Source of the DNA: Psilocybe azurescens | Lineage: Eukaryota; Basidiomycota; Agaricomycetes; Agaricales; Agrocybaceae | Direction: 5' to 3' | NCBI GenBank assembly: GCA_023853785.1 | Contig: JAJIRX010000622.1 | Span: 1,178,001-1,242,000 of the forward strand | Length of the DNA stretch: 64,000 nucleotides | Position numbers and translations under genes: made by a program | Shown here: piece by piece, positions 49,101-63,267 of the stretch | Position numbering within the stretch: the first letter of the stretch is position 1 | How the letters are laid out: every line of letters begins with the position of its first letter | The notes under the pieces: model-generated | Databases searched by the model: none | The model's input: only the letters and a program-made list of their open reading frames with translations | What the model was told of the DNA's origin: nothing

Positions 49101-49311
49101 TACTATTGGCGCCCGCCTCGCGTTAACTTCTAGTGCTCTTACACCCCGGCCCTCTGCCCGTGCTATCGTTCGTTCGCCTTTTGATATTGCGTTGGCGATG
49201 CAGCTACGCCCCGGACTCGGTGCTGGCGCGGACCCAGCATGGATGGTGCGCTTCTTGATGGCGATGTTCGGCTGGTTAGCCGTCGTTGTTTCTGGCCAGG
49301 CCGAGTTCTGA
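46118..49311 (+). CDS. Membrane-anchored, mostly disordered protein with repeated LVD motifs (one-base frame break)
   Basis: Unknown function. The frame is open from 45995; I prefer the ATG at 46118 because it sits just before a hydrophobic stretch (LHIVSSLLIMFLWYN) and a second helix (VLPIIGYALLAILFAYLGV). A basic Trp-rich patch (STGWNWRRWTLPRVPSW) follows, then about 850 residues rich in Ser, Pro, Asp and Glu. The short motif LVD plus a hydrophobic residue recurs: QLVDLST, VPLVDLGD, KLVDVDSE, QLVDIHPH, TLVDLHDY and QLVDIEKY, with LPLVDARM as a variant. The first frame ends at 48739. Adding one A at 48718-48719 gives KRNAAPTALNARSPKPPVAS and continues to 49311, ending in a hydrophobic segment (WMVRFLMAMFGWLAVVVSG). 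An intron at about 46131-46211 is possible and would remove the first helix. Confidence 0.6.
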
Positions 49312-49701
49312 AATGCACCACGTCTCTACGACAAAATCTTCCATCCACTTTTTTTTGCCCCCTTTATATTTGACGACTTTTCTAACGACTTTAACGATAT
49401 CTCACGTTTCACTCACGCCCACCACTGCCTCTCATACCAAGCTGTTGCACAGACTTCTCCCACATCGGAACATATCTCTCACACTCCATGCATTCCCTAT
49501 CCATAGTACTTGCGTATTATTTAAGCTATATTTCTTGCATTGTTTTAACTTACATTCGCTTATCGATACTTTCTCTTGTCTGGATACCTATCACGACCTC
49601 TTGCTATTATTTGTTTCATTGCATTTACATTCATCGGAACTGCATGCCATACTATCTCAACCTGACCTACCTAAGCATCCACTACCCATTTATGGTGTTT
49701 G
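49312..49701. other. Intergenic 3' flanks (convergent genes)
   Basis: Pyrimidine-rich on the plus strand. The 221-codon frame starting at 49286 is low-complexity, overlaps two gene ends and is not called. Confidence 0.4.
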
Positions 49702-52330
49702 TTACTTTGCTATGCTTATTATCATTGGCATAGTTGGAGTCGTGCTGTCGGGGTCGATGTTTGGCGTAACGATACCTGTCATTTGCCAGATGATCTCTTG
49801 TTTGGCAAGTGAAAACTCCAGAGTTTCCACTAGAAGCGCAAGGACAACCTCTAGAAAAATGAATCAGAATGGCGTTCGAAGATGGTATGATCACCACATA
49901 TTGATACACACTCATTTCAAGTTGGGAGAATTTGAAGCCGCTGAAAAATAAATGATTCAATCTCTCGTCAAAATTTGAATCGGGCCTGAACGTACATGCA
50001 AGCTCTGCTACCTCCGATGAATGTCATCCTAGAAAAGCATTTAGTATAGGTTACATTTTTTAGACCTGTTATAGAGCCTACAAGTGTGAATATATTCCAG
50101 GCATATGAGCAGATATCAATGTTTCGGGCAATGGATTGAGCCATCTTTCGGGTTTCCACTCGTGTGCGTCTGGACCCCACAAGTCCGGGTTTCTGTTCGA
50201 GGCTAAGATGGAAACAGTAACATTGGTACCCTTTGGCACTGGCACTTCACTGATTTGGTCTCCATTAATGCCTTTGATCGGTTTAGCGAGAGGCAGCACA
50301 ACGTCTCGTCGAGTACTATGCGGTTCGGTCACCGGTGTCACTTGTTCAATTCTCTTGATTTTGAAAAATTAAGCACTTACGTTCTCATGACAAAAGAGAC
50401 AGGAGGATAACTAAAGAAAGTTGAATGTTCAGCTCAAATCGAGTTTGAGATGTGTGCATCTCATACTGACAGACGAAGTGTTTCTCTGCAAATCGCATCG
50501 AGATATGGTAACAAGACTAGGTTATCATAGCCGATGTCCTGCCCGCCGCTTTCCTTTCGCGCGTTTCTGATCTCCTCTCGAAGCTTGGATTGGACATCTT
50601 TATGGAGTGCAAGTAGGTGAAGTGTTCGAGATAGAGCACCCGAGGTCGTATCAGTTGCAGCAAAGGTCAACGAGCTATTGGACCATTAAATATGAGAGGT
50701 GAGAAGTGATTCACAGAAATAGGGCAAAGATGATACGTTATTTGGCCTAGAACGTCTTTGTCTGTCATCTTGTCTTCCTCGGAAGCTGTCATGTTCGCTT
50801 TCACTTTAAACAAAACATAAGTTGTGAAACCCATTAACGTAGATGCAAAACGAAACTCACTTAATATGCTGATAATGTCCTTTCCTCTTCCGACCTGGGC
50901 CGCAAGAGCTTCGTCCCCCTCTTCAAGAGCCTTTCTTTTTGAATTGAATATTTCTATAGATGTTTCATACAGAACGTCGACAATATCGCGTACTTCCTTT
51001 ACCACTTTAAAAGGCAGATGGTCGACAACAAATTTTCGAAAGCCTGGCGTCCCGATCCTTGCAAGCTTTGGCATTAAAGAGGTGAACAGAAATGCCTCTT
51101 GGCCCTGCACTGGGCTGGTGTGTCGTTTAGGACACTACGAAACGGAGATCCATCGCGAAAAGATCGCAGACTTACATCAGAGACTTGGATGCAATTCCAT
51201 ACGGGTGTTGAATAGCGTTCTCAGTAAGTTCGTCGAAAGTGTAACCCAGCCCACTTTGGCCGATTAGCTCCAGCGCCAGGCGAGTCATCCAGCCAAGAAC
51301 TTCAACCTGATTATTATTTTATAATGTCAATGCCTTGCGTAGGGACTATGGAGGAGAAACTAACTAACTTCTTGTGGTCCTTTCTGAGCTTTGCTAATAA
51401 AAACTTTTTGAACCTGCTTATCATCCGCTCTTTAGATAACGGTTGATTGAAAGATAATGTCCAACATTGCCTTATGCGCAACCTCGTAGAATATGGGTAC
51501 TAGGGAGGAAGAGATTAGAGATTGATAATGTGTGAAGGCAAGTAGAACTCCTTTACCCATTTGGCGCATATGGGCAATTGAAAAGACGGGGTTAAGCATC
51601 TTCCGCTGTCGACGATGCTCATCACCTGTTATTGGGTTACATATAAGACTGGAAAGCGTGATATCGTTATTTTGTGCTCACCGAGTGTGGTGAATATACC
51701 CGCGCCGAAGATCATTTTATTTGCCCTGTCATCCCAGCGTCAGAAGGACATCTAAGATTTGTCGTTGCTAACTATATACTCAATAAAAGCGTCGGTTTCT
51801 TCATAAATGTACTGATCCTGATGCATACATTGAGTCAGTTCCCTTTACTCTGTATTCACTTGAGACCTAATTCACCTTGACAAGGATATGGTGCATGGCC
51901 TTTGGGTCATAAACGTAGAGTTCGTTTGACTGCATCAATCCATCGTGATAAGTAAAAATCAATATCCAGTTAATATGCAGCGAGTTATACCCCCATAACA
52001 CCCTTCGTTCGAACGACCCCTCCGTCTTATCAACCATTAAAAAGCGAAGGTCCCATTCGAGGCATAGTCGCTTACATGTATCCGCAATACTTTGGTGAAA
52101 GTCCCATGCCCTAGGGTTCATCAATTGCTTAAGCGAGCCTTGAAGGAGAATCGCGGTTCAGTAATGTGCGTCACTAGTATAATTGGCGACATACCTGATA
52201 ACCATGACCCTCCTGGCGGTCCTGGAATATTATTAAGTACTGTTCGAAGCGCATGACGCTTTACAAGACACCAAGAAGCCCACGAGACAGCACAGTAAAA
52301 AAGCAATTGTAACAGAGAGAGCATGGCCAT
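49702..52330 (-). CDS. Cytochrome P450, tandem copy 1
   Basis: Membrane-bound haem monooxygenase of fungal secondary or xenobiotic metabolism; the substrate cannot be read from sequence. Start at 52330 (MAMLSLLQLLFYCAVSW, membrane anchor), then the proline hinge IPGPPGGSWLSG. The oxygen-binding I helix reads FAATDTTSGALSRTL, with Ala-Ala-Thr-Asp in place of the textbook AGxD/ET. The K helix ExxR is AICRETLR and the PERF region is EWKPERWLNPLP. The haem loop FIGGSRAC is followed by an intron after the AT of its Ile codon, then GFKFSQLEM. A further intron inside the next Lys codon leads to VVLALLVETLEFSLAKQ, and the stop is at 49702. About a dozen introns; those checked at the 3' end are in frame. 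Orientation, order and intron positions match the neighbour copy at 53.1-55.7 kb. Confidence 0.88.
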
Positions 52331-53090
52331 CAGCGAGTTGCAGGGAAAGGGGGCCAGAAGGTGTGGATCTCCTCATTCTTTTAAGCATTTAGATGAGCTA
52401 TCAATAGGCAATGCAGAGTCGTGCAAAAACTTGTGAGATAAACATCTTCACAGTCAGTTGCCAGTAATCTTGATAAATCTGGTAAGTTTTGCACTGAAAA
52501 GGCACGGCTGGACTTGATTCCCAGGAGTGAACAGCAGGTAAATGTGCCATCAATATAGGTTTACATACTTCCGTTGATAAGAAAGCGAAGCCTAGTGTCA
52601 AGAATGGGGTGGGAGACAGACGTGTCGGTTTGAATAACAGGGATTTGCGTGCACATGGAAACATTTCTTCCCTTGGTCCAGCCAAGGTCGAGCCATCCAA
52701 AATAGGTTGGCGACCTCCACTACAGAAACGCTAACCAATCTAAAGCAGAAAGTTCTTTCCCATGCTGGGGGAACTTGATGGAAGTGTGCTGCATCGCTAT
52801 TGTTGGGAAGATTCTCAACTTGCCATCTCGGGCGCCTCTCCCGGGATTGTGAGTCATTCAAAATGACTCATCTCCATTTTGCTTAGACAAACCTTCATTG
52901 AATTTAGCTTCGTGAGACCCAATGCGACCCTTAAAGTACAAGAAATTCAGGGAATGTGACACCATCGTCGGTGATAGATACATGAATACATGAATACGTG
53001 AATACGTTGCGAATATGTAATACTACTACTGCTCTGCCTCAGACACAAGGCATTCTTGGGCATTCTGGTCGTCAACAACAACAATCAGAT
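52331..53090. other. Spacer between the tandem P450 genes
   Basis: Promoter of copy 1 and 3' flank of copy 2. A short GAATAC-based run (about 52980-53010) is the only repeat noted. No gene is seen. Confidence 0.4.
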
Positions 53091-55713
53091 TCAAGAGTTG
53101 AATCTTTCAATCAACAAAGGAAGTGTCGGTGTATTACTGTTGGGATCTGTATTGGGGGTGGTGATTCCAGTCATCGACCAGTAAATGTGCTTGTTGCTTG
53201 GGGAAAACTCGAAACTTTCGAGCAAGAGTGCAAGGACGACCTCTGGATCAAAAGACATTAACAACATGCAATATAACAAGCCTTGGGCACACCCACTCAT
53301 TTCTAATTGAGAGAACTTGAAACCACTATAGTTGAGATAAAAGTAATTAGCCTCAACGGATTGTCAGAATGGATTGTGATATCATACATGCAAGACCTTC
53401 CTCCTCCAATGAATGTTAACCTAGGTCAATGTCAGTTCGCAATGATAAGTGCGATAGAGAAATATATCCTACAGGTGGGAATAGACTCCTGGAATGCGGG
53501 CATTGACTAAAGTATCTGGCAATGGATCCAACCACCTTTCAGGTTTCCACTGGTCCGCGTCCGGTCCCCATAGCTCCGGGTTCCTATTCGAATTAATGAT
53601 AGATATGTGAATGTTAGTGCCCTTGGGAATAGGTATCTCAGTCATTTCTTTTCCATCGAGGCCTTTTATAGGCGTCGCCAGAGGCAATACGATGTCCTGG
53701 CGGGCTCTAATCACACGCCGAGTGAGTTCATCAGAAAACAAAGACACAATTATCATATAATACGCACTCTCTTCTGAGCTGGGAAACAGGTGGATGACTG
53801 AACGACATCAGTCGATTGATCATCAGCTATATGCGGGGAAATATAACATGGCTGAAATCCTTGACTTACAGACGAAGTGTTTCTCGGCAAATGGCATCCA
53901 AGTAGGGCAACGAAACTAGTTCATCATACCCGATATCATCTCCTCCATTTTCCTTGCGCGCATTGATAATTTCTTCGCGAGCTTTTGCTTGAACATCTTT
54001 ATACTGAGCCAGCAAATGGAGAGTGCGCGATAGAGCCCCTGATGTGGTATCGGTCGCAGCAAATGTTAAAGAACTATTTAAAGGGATCAGTGTATAGCCT
54101 CGTGTGGAATTAAAACAAAGATATTACTTGACTTGTCCCAAGAGTTCCTCATCTGACATCCTCTCGGCTTCCGAGGCCTGCATATTTGCTTTCACTGGAA
54201 AATACCATAATTTTGAATATAGGGGAAAGCATAGTATACGCCAACTGTGCGCGCGACTTACTGAGGATGCTGATAATGTCTTTGCCTCTTCCAATTTGAG
54301 CTGCCACTGCCTCGTCGCCCTCTGCAATTGCTTTTCTTTTGGACTCCAGTACTTCCTCAGAGGTTCTGTGTAAAACATCGAGAACCCCCTTGAAGTCTTG
54401 AATGTCTTTGAAAGGAAGTGAGTCGACGATAAAACGTCTAAATTGAGGTGTCCCAATTTTAGTAAGGTAAGGGAGGAGTGACATCTGTAGTAAGGTCATT
54501 TTTGGCCTTGCGAGGGACTAGCCCAAAATTAGTGGTGCCCAGGCAAAGGAAAGAGTCAGACATACACGAGCTGACTCGAAGCGAGTGCATATGGGTGGCG
54601 GACCGCATCCTCAGTGAGCTCGTCGAAGCTATAGCCAAGTCCACTCTGGCCAATGAGTTCCAGAGCCAGACGCGTCATCCAGTCAACGATATCAACCTTA
54701 AACATATATCAGACAAGTTACCGTCTAAAAAATGAATACCGAAAACCTCCTGGGGACCGTTACTTGTCTTCTCGAGGAGCGCACGGTGGACCTAATAAAT
54801 GAACTTTCAGGCACAATTCTTTCAATTTTCGACATTTCATTAAACAGGACGCGCCTTGGCCGCAACGCCATAGAATATTGGGACTAGTATGGGGATGTAA
54901 GAACTAATGAAACCATGGATGTAAATCGGATTATTTACCCATTTCTCTCATATGGGCAATAGAAAAGACCGGGTTCAGCATTTTCCGTTGGCGGCGATGT
55001 TCCTCGCCTGGTAGATAGAGATATGACATTTAGCTACTGGCAGATCATTGAAAACTGCGCTATGGATACTTACCTAGAGATGTAAATATTCCTTTTCCGA
55101 AAACAAGCTTGTTTGCTCTGTAAACGCGATGAGGTTGTCTGTACAGTAAATATGGCTTGGTTGGTACTTACTCGATGAAACCATCCGTTTCCTCGTATAC
55201 ATATTGATCCTGTAAGGCCGTCCAAATTAGTATAGCTCACTTGGCATAACATCTAGGAATAATCGAATACTTTGACTAGAATGTGATGCAGGGCTTTGGG
55301 ATCAAATATGTATAGTTCGTTCCTCTGGTAGTTGTGAGGGCTGTATTCAGCTATTGGTCCAAGCGAAGCTTACCCCCAAAACACCTTTAATCCGAACTAT
55401 GCCTCCATCTAGCAGAAAACGATGAGAATTACGGCTGTATGACAATACATTCATTTTGAGCCTACAGGTTTGGCCAATCATCTTGTGAAAACCCCAAGCG
55501 TCATTGCCGATTATTTGCAGCAACGAGCCTGTTGATTATCTTAAATTTCAGTAGCCCACAACTTTCTCCATTGATCCTCACCTGTGAACCAGGAATCTGA
55601 TTTGGGCCCTGGTAGATTATCTAGCATTGTCGGGAATAGTCGTGGTCGGAAAAACGCCAGAGCACCCATGGTACCACGAAAGAAGCAGCTATCTGAATGT
55701 ATGAAGAGATCAT
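53091..55713 (-). CDS. Cytochrome P450, tandem copy 2
   Basis: Paralog of the P450 at 49.7-52.3 kb, same strand. Start at 55713 (MISSYIQIAASFVVPWVLW) as membrane anchor, then LDNLPGPKSDSWFTG. Recognisable parts are RNELYIFDPKALHHILVK, DIISILSKSRAQ (I-helix approach), the ExxR in LPYLDAICRETLR, PERF-region QWKPERWLDPLP, haem loop FIGGGRSC, then GFKFSQLEM and VVLALLLESFEF, ending RFNS at 53091. The introns after the haem Cys and inside the following Lys codon sit at the same codons as in copy 1, which supports tandem duplication. Both proteins share the phrase GPDA.xWKPERWL.PLP.TL, so the duplication is fairly recent, but N-terminal divergence suggests different substrate channels. Confidence 0.87.
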
Positions 55714-58078
55714 GATACTGGGGGTCACCTTGATGAATACGAGGAACCAGTGAGGAAACCAGACATTTTTGCAGCGGTCTTATATGTTGTATCAGAAAAA
55801 TGTACGGCAGCGTGGGGAAGAAGGCTCTTCAATCCTTCCAGAAGAGATTTGTCTCCCCTTGAACCAAAATCAGTAGACCATACGACCACTGTCCGCCTGA
55901 TTTTGATAATAATTTTATAGTCATCGGGTGGTCTTTGGCCAAAATTGATGACACAAGAACGCTTGGCCGAGATGCAACGCGCTTGCCAGACTACTGATAG
56001 AAGCAAAATAGAAGTCTCATGTCAAGAATACGGCTCTCTTACGAAGGCCAGAGTGGGTGAGACGACCGGTATCGGTATAATACTCCACTGCAGTGAGAAA
56101 AGGTAGTCCGGTCTTGACGCAGAATAGTTAAAGCCTTCATTATTGGGGTTTTTGAAGGCATGAAGTACAACTGGATTGGTGCAGAGGGGTTGAAATTAGA
56201 AGGTGCACTGGGAGTTTGCGATCTGGAAGGGGAAAAGTCTACGAGAAATGGCAAGACATTAACATGTGCTCATCTGCGCATTACATCCTCGGACAATGGT
56301 GCCTTCCTGCCCAGATACCTGGAAGCCTAAAAATTCCCAGGCGGACATGGACCAAACGACGCAATTAGGGCAAGTTTGTGGTTGCCTACCACAATAGGGT
56401 CTTAATCAGCAGACTGCCGATGATACACGCACCACTTCCACTCGTCCGAGAGAGGCATTGTGAGAGTGGGCTTTCTCGGGGTACAGTTTGCTGGTTCAGT
56501 TTCGAAATAGTTCCAGTGCTTGAAGCAGTGCCAAAATTCAGATTGGCCAGAGTTTGATAAAAGGAAGACTTCTTTTTCAAAAAGCAGATTTGCTACGAAT
56601 TTACATAAGTCATAGATAACCACACCACCATGATTGAAGTGACTCCAAACAGGCGGAGGGGTCGCTCAGGGAATTGAGTACAGATCGGTTCCCCACAAGT
56701 TCGCCATCGACTCGCACACATGTGTTGCATGGTATTCATGAACAAGGGTGAATAAGGGTGAACGAGTGAGTTGTATTCTTGTATGAATATCCAAGAATTT
56801 CAGTCACCGTCAACACGTCATTAGCTTTCGAGCAACAGACAGTATCACGGCACCCCGCAACTCAAAAGTGGGCCCCCACTTATCACCTTCAGTATCTGGA
56901 ACTTGAACTCCGAGATTTTGTCGAAACTTCTTCAAATTATTATTCAAGTGACAGCCCACTTATCACCTTGAGTATCCGGAACTTGAACTCCGAGATTTTG
57001 TCGAAATTTCTTCAAATTATCATTCAAGTGACAGGTCAGTATAAGCGGAGCATTTATGTGATTAAAAATTCTTACTTTTGACCACAATTTGTCGTTTAAC
57101 GAAATTGCACAAAATTGGGCCAGATGCAAGTCAAAAAGGCCGAGCAATGTTAGTCAATCTTGTAAGGTCTCATCTTGAGAAAAGGATTGGTAATGCCGGG
57201 CCTTTTAGTAATACTTACTTACTTTAAATTTAATGTCTGCAATCATTATCGTAAGTACAGTAAAACAGTTCCCGTTAGTGCAAATAGACAAATTAAGATG
57301 CAGTCTTCAGAGGGTCGTGCTGTTAAGGTCAGCATTCGAGGTGGTGATAGGGTCATTTGCGAAAATACTGTAAGCAAAACTGCAGATCTTCAAGCAAGGT
57401 CGCAAGGACAAACTCTTGAGCAGCAAGCCGTGAGGATTATACAGATAGATGACATGCTTTAATGACGAAAACAGGCTTGAAATACTAAGTGGGGTTCGAG
57501 GTAATGAACTTCAGAGGGGGAAACCGTAATACATGCGAAGTTAGTCTATTAAAAGTATCAGTTTGTAATGAGAGATATAATAACATCGCACCCTACAAAT
57601 GAGGGCAGGATTCTGGATTGCGGGCCTTGAAAGAGGTACCGGTCATTACATTGGACGCCTTTCCGGTTTTCAAGTACTGGTTCGCGTGCTGTCTCATACT
57701 TCGGTGACTCAGGTCGAATGGAGAATAGACAAATGAAGGTCCAACTATTTTCCGAAAGCAACTACGAATGGCTGTTGAAGAATTGAGTTCACAGATGGTG
57801 TATTGGAAACTATAACTGAACGACGTATACGAAACGGTCAACAAAAAGATGCATCGGAAATTGTGCACTTGATCTCGATACTTCGGCGCTTCCTTGCCTA
57901 AACTGCGAGAGTGAGCATGTTATAGATATCCATAAGCGACCTGACGAATATGGGCAATAAGGGGCATTGGGTCTACAACCTTGAGCCTGAAAGTCCAGAT
58001 GAGTGAACTGTGCATTAAGTATGTTTGACATTTGATACTTGTTTTACTCGCAGTGTCTAGATATGTTGTATAAGTACT
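55714..58078. other. Intergenic 2.4-kb stretch with an 80-bp tandem duplication
   Basis: It holds the promoter of P450 copy 2 and the 3' flank of CCT5. A 95-codon frame at 57175-57462 (+) and several shorter ones have no motif. No RNA gene or transposon feature is recognised apart from the repeat listed separately. Confidence 0.4.
56875..57034. repeat. 80-bp direct tandem duplication
   Basis: Copy 1 is 56875-56954 and copy 2 is 56955-57034, head to tail with no spacer. They differ at four of 80 positions (TTC/TTG, TCT/TCC, AAC/AAT, TAT/CAT contexts). Both end TTCAAGTGACAG. No open frame depends on it. Confidence 0.9.
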
Positions 58079-60329
58079 CTAATCTTCGGCTTCACCCGAA
58101 GTGATGACATCATCTACAAGGGAAAATATCAGAAGCGGAAATATAGGAAGATCCAATGTAACACACCAATCTTGAGTACTGCCCGAACAAGCTATATAAT
58201 ATGCATCAAGAATGAATGATTTCGTCAGCTGTCGAATGAACTTAACAAATGTGATGGTTCTGACCTGAGTAGCAAGCAAATATTGCTGACGCTTGGAAAT
58301 GAGAGGATCATATACGAATTGCTTCTTCATGTCTAAGGAGCACAGCCCTGAGTTAACGTCGAATGAAAAGCAATGCAGAAATACTTACCATTCTCCCCTC
58401 TATCATTACAGTCGATTCCAAGTCTCGAGTTCTTTTCGTTTACTTGCCGACTGCGGACGTCAGTGAGGGTCTCGATGGGTGATAGACCACTGTTTTCGGC
58501 TAAAGCCAAGGGAATAGAATCCAGTGCAGATGCAAATGCACGCATGGCGTATTGTTCAATAGAAGCGATCTATAAGGAGGTGTCAGATAGCATAAGGGAA
58601 AAAAGGACAGCAATAGTACATCGTCTGCAGCTTTTGAGACAGCGATGGCGCAGCTAATATCCGCTGAACCACCTCCATATACCACACGGTTATCAACGAT
58701 AAGATTGCGGACGACACAAATTGCATCATGGAGAGCTCGCTTCGCTTCGTCTACGATCTAAAAAAGCAAGAATTTAGAAAGATAATATAAGATGAAAATG
58801 TAGGAGGGCTCGTACCATCTTGTTACTCCCTCGCACAAATATTGTGACTGCTCTTGTGTTTGCGCACTCCTCGATGACGAGCATCTTGTCGCGCGTTGTG
58901 CCGAAAGAAACTTCACGAACGATGCCTGCCTTTCCAAGTTTATCTGCTGTAAGATCCTCGAACCTGGGAACGATTCTTCCTTGTGTAGCAATAGCAATCA
59001 GCTTTGAGAGGAGGATGTTATCAGCCGTATGCAAAAATCAATGAAGCGTGTTCCCCACCTCGATCTCTGGACCACCAACCCACCGCACAGCTGGAAGTTC
59101 ATTTTGCATCAGCAAGTGGTTGGCCTCATCATCGAAACCCCATTGGCAGATGACCAAGTTCGCGCCAGTGTCCTTGACACGTTTGATCATGTCCGCAAAT
59201 TTCTCCTTCTCATACTCTCTCAGCTTCTTGTACTCCTCAACACTTGTAATGTCCAGTTTGTGCTTGGTTTTGGGACGAGGCGGCTCAAACGGACAAGTCA
59301 GAATAGCCAAGCGAGCATCTTTCACGACGCGGGGCATTTGTGGATGTGACATGTCCTTGTCGATCAAGACACCTCGGATGAGCGTCGTGTCGGCCAAAGA
59401 ACCTCCAACTTTGCCGTCAACTTTAATCAAATCGAAAGGAACATCACGACGCTCAAGGTCAGCAACGGCCAAAACAGCGTCCACGGCAATCTGTGCGAAC
59501 TGGGTGTGTTCTTTTGATACACTGATCACCAAAGGTTAGATGACGGGTGTTTTGAGATATAATGATGCAGGACAAACATTTTGCTGCCCAAGCTCGTTTT
59601 CGCGGTCTTGAGAAGATTTTCAGTGTCTTCCAAGGAGAAATCAACGCGTTCAGAGATACGATCGAGTTGCTCGACTGCTACCGCGCATGCCCGATCAAAA
59701 CCATCTGCAATTCGGATCGGATGGATGCCCCGGTCGAGGAGAGCTTCACTTTGTTCAAGAAGAGCACCGGCAAGAACTGTCGTGGATTATTAGCACCACA
59801 TAGGTCAAAAATGACTAATGAATTCCGCGCACCAACAACACCAGTGGTTCCATCGCCGATCTCGTCGTCTTGACTTTTTGAAAGCTGTACAAGAAGTTTG
59901 GCGATTTGGTGCTCAACTTCCATCTGTCCCAGGATCGTCGCTCCATCGTTAGTCACTGTGATCTCTCCATCAGGGGAAATAAGGATTTTATCCAATCCTG
60001 ACGGACGTCGATCGATGTTGAGAATGGGTTTTGATGAGATATGGATCCATGATTTACATACCTCGAGGGCCGAGAGATGTCCGGATAATATTCGCGACTG
60101 TTCGAGCAGCAAGAATGTGGGACTGAGTGCAAGTAAGTATTATTTCAAGAAAAATCGACGCAAAAAAACCTTTATCGCCTCTACACCGTGTGTTCTTGTT
60201 TTCTTTGCTTGCTCGCGAAGGATAATAAAGGGTCTTCCATACTGTTGAAGGATGAGCGATGTTCAGAATATATATGTCAAAGCGTACCTCATCTGTAGTA
60301 TATACAGCCGAGTTTGGGTCGTACGACAT
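58079..60329 (-). CDS. CCT5: Chaperonin CCT/TRiC subunit epsilon
   Basis: One of eight subunits of the cytosolic TRiC ring that folds actin, tubulin and other proteins with ATP. It begins [14 protein letters not shown], spliced to [17 protein letters not shown]-binding segments are [10 protein letters not shown] and [13 protein letters not shown], with [18 protein letters not shown]. The apical domain has [20 protein letters not shown] and [14 protein letters not shown]. The distal equatorial part has [29 protein letters not shown] and LGIDCN, and the end is [15 protein letters not shown]. The [14 protein letters not shown] and [13 protein letters not shown] words identify epsilon among the paralogs. 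About nine short introns, all in frame with no indel. Divergent from the PP2A gene with 221 bases between the two ATGs. Confidence 0.95.
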
Positions 60330-60550
60330 TTTGAAAGAACAGGAAGGGATGTGTGGACGTTGTGTCTGAGGACGCGTCGTCGCGAGTCTTTGAATAATTC
60401 TGCGGAAGGATTAGACGTGACAGCGTGACGCCGGTGATTGACAAGGGCAAAGGTCGTAGGACAGCGGCACTATCAGAACTCCACCAACCTCCCTTTCAAA
60501 CAATCACCATCCTTTGGTTCATTTAAATCTCTAGAAACTCGTTTGTACGC
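60330..60550. promoter_or_regulatory. Shared divergent promoter CCT5 / PP2A
   Basis: 221 bases separate the two start codons and must hold both promoters and leaders. There is no TATA box on either strand; GACGCG/GCGTGACG-type words recur around 60371-60430. Co-regulation is possible but not shown. Confidence 0.45.
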
Positions 60551-61982
<1,432 letters not shown>

Positions 61983-63267
61983 TTAAACGACTTATCGGGT
62001 TCAACTTAATAACGTACATACTTTTAAACTTGTACAACTCTTATTTCGAAGGCAGCAAGATATATACCTCCCTCATTCTTTCATGCATGGACACATACGA
62101 TGGCAGACGACTTCATGTTTTGTTGAAAATCTGTAATTTGACCTTGTTTTCTATAAATCTTCTCCGTTTTCATAGACATGTTCGTTAAGACCCCGTGGAC
62201 ATTCATCGAACGTGAGAATTTGTCTATCTCACCTGGCCTTTCTTCCACCTTCGTTCAGATGATACTAATGGCTGACTGCCACCCCTGCGCTGTCCAACAA
62301 GTGACTTGGAGGGCTGAGCTCCATACAGCAATTGCTCCGGGGTGTTATATGCCGTGGACATTCTATCAAAGCAAGGGCTAACCGTCGCCGAGAGTGTACA
62401 AGAGAGCCATATTCTTTTCTTCAAACCAACATGTAGGCAGAACGAGGGCTGGAACTCTACTACTGTTTCATTATAACCTGTGTCAGCTGTGTAACATTGG
62501 AGATACGATACAGGGAATATGTTACTGTCAGGTTGTAGCGGGCTCATCGTAAGCCCCGACATTACTGGCCAAGAGGAATCATTCTAGTATGATCTGAAAG
62601 CAAGATTTCTATTGTAAGTAATATTATACCGATCCCTCGCAATTTGTTGTTGACATTACCCTCGAAATTCAGACCAACCTCATTTGGATGATCGATGACC
62701 ACTGGTAAGCAACGACGCTTGGAGCTTTTATCAGATGATGCAGGCACTGAAACTGTCTTTTAACGCTTTCGGTCTCATAAACGAGACAATGATGCGGATA
62801 AACACCTCTTCGACATTCGGGGGTGAGCTTTGCTAATTTGTTAGTGACTACTGTACTGAGCGGACTAGAGAAACAATCTTCGTGTGTTTGACACAGAGCC
62901 TTTACGTCCCATCCTACCAGTTTTCTATCCTACTTGTTTTTCATGAACCCGCATATCCTAAGCTCATTTATTGAGAGACCTCTGCTCGAATACCGCCACT
63001 GACTGCTCAGGTACGCCGTCCATTCCGGAGAAGACCGTAAATGGTACCCAGGAGGTTCAGTTTTCCCTGTGTTGCTGAGCCACCATGTGTATAAGAATAA
63101 GCCAAGGAAACCCTTTTCATTACAACACGACCGATACAAATATGAAGGTGACGAGAGATACGAACAAGGAAATGTGATGGAAAGTTAAGCAATAAAGTTA
63201 AGCAGTATAACTGTGTTGTAGAGATTCGAATACTTATTCAACGCAAAAAGCCACGCGCCTCAACGTC
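61983..63267. other. Intergenic between PP2A and the CVNH gene
   Basis: 3' flanks of convergent genes. A 112-codon frame at 62224-62562 (-) has no motif or good start context and is not called. Confidence 0.4.

Noticed and set aside
49286..49951. 221-codon plus-strand frame
   Set aside because: Low-complexity His/Leu/Ser translation of pyrimidine-rich flank; overlaps the end of the LVD protein and runs antisense into the P450 3' exons.
62224..62562. 112-codon minus-strand frame downstream of PP2A
   Set aside because: No conserved motif or start context; lies in the 3' flank of PP2A.
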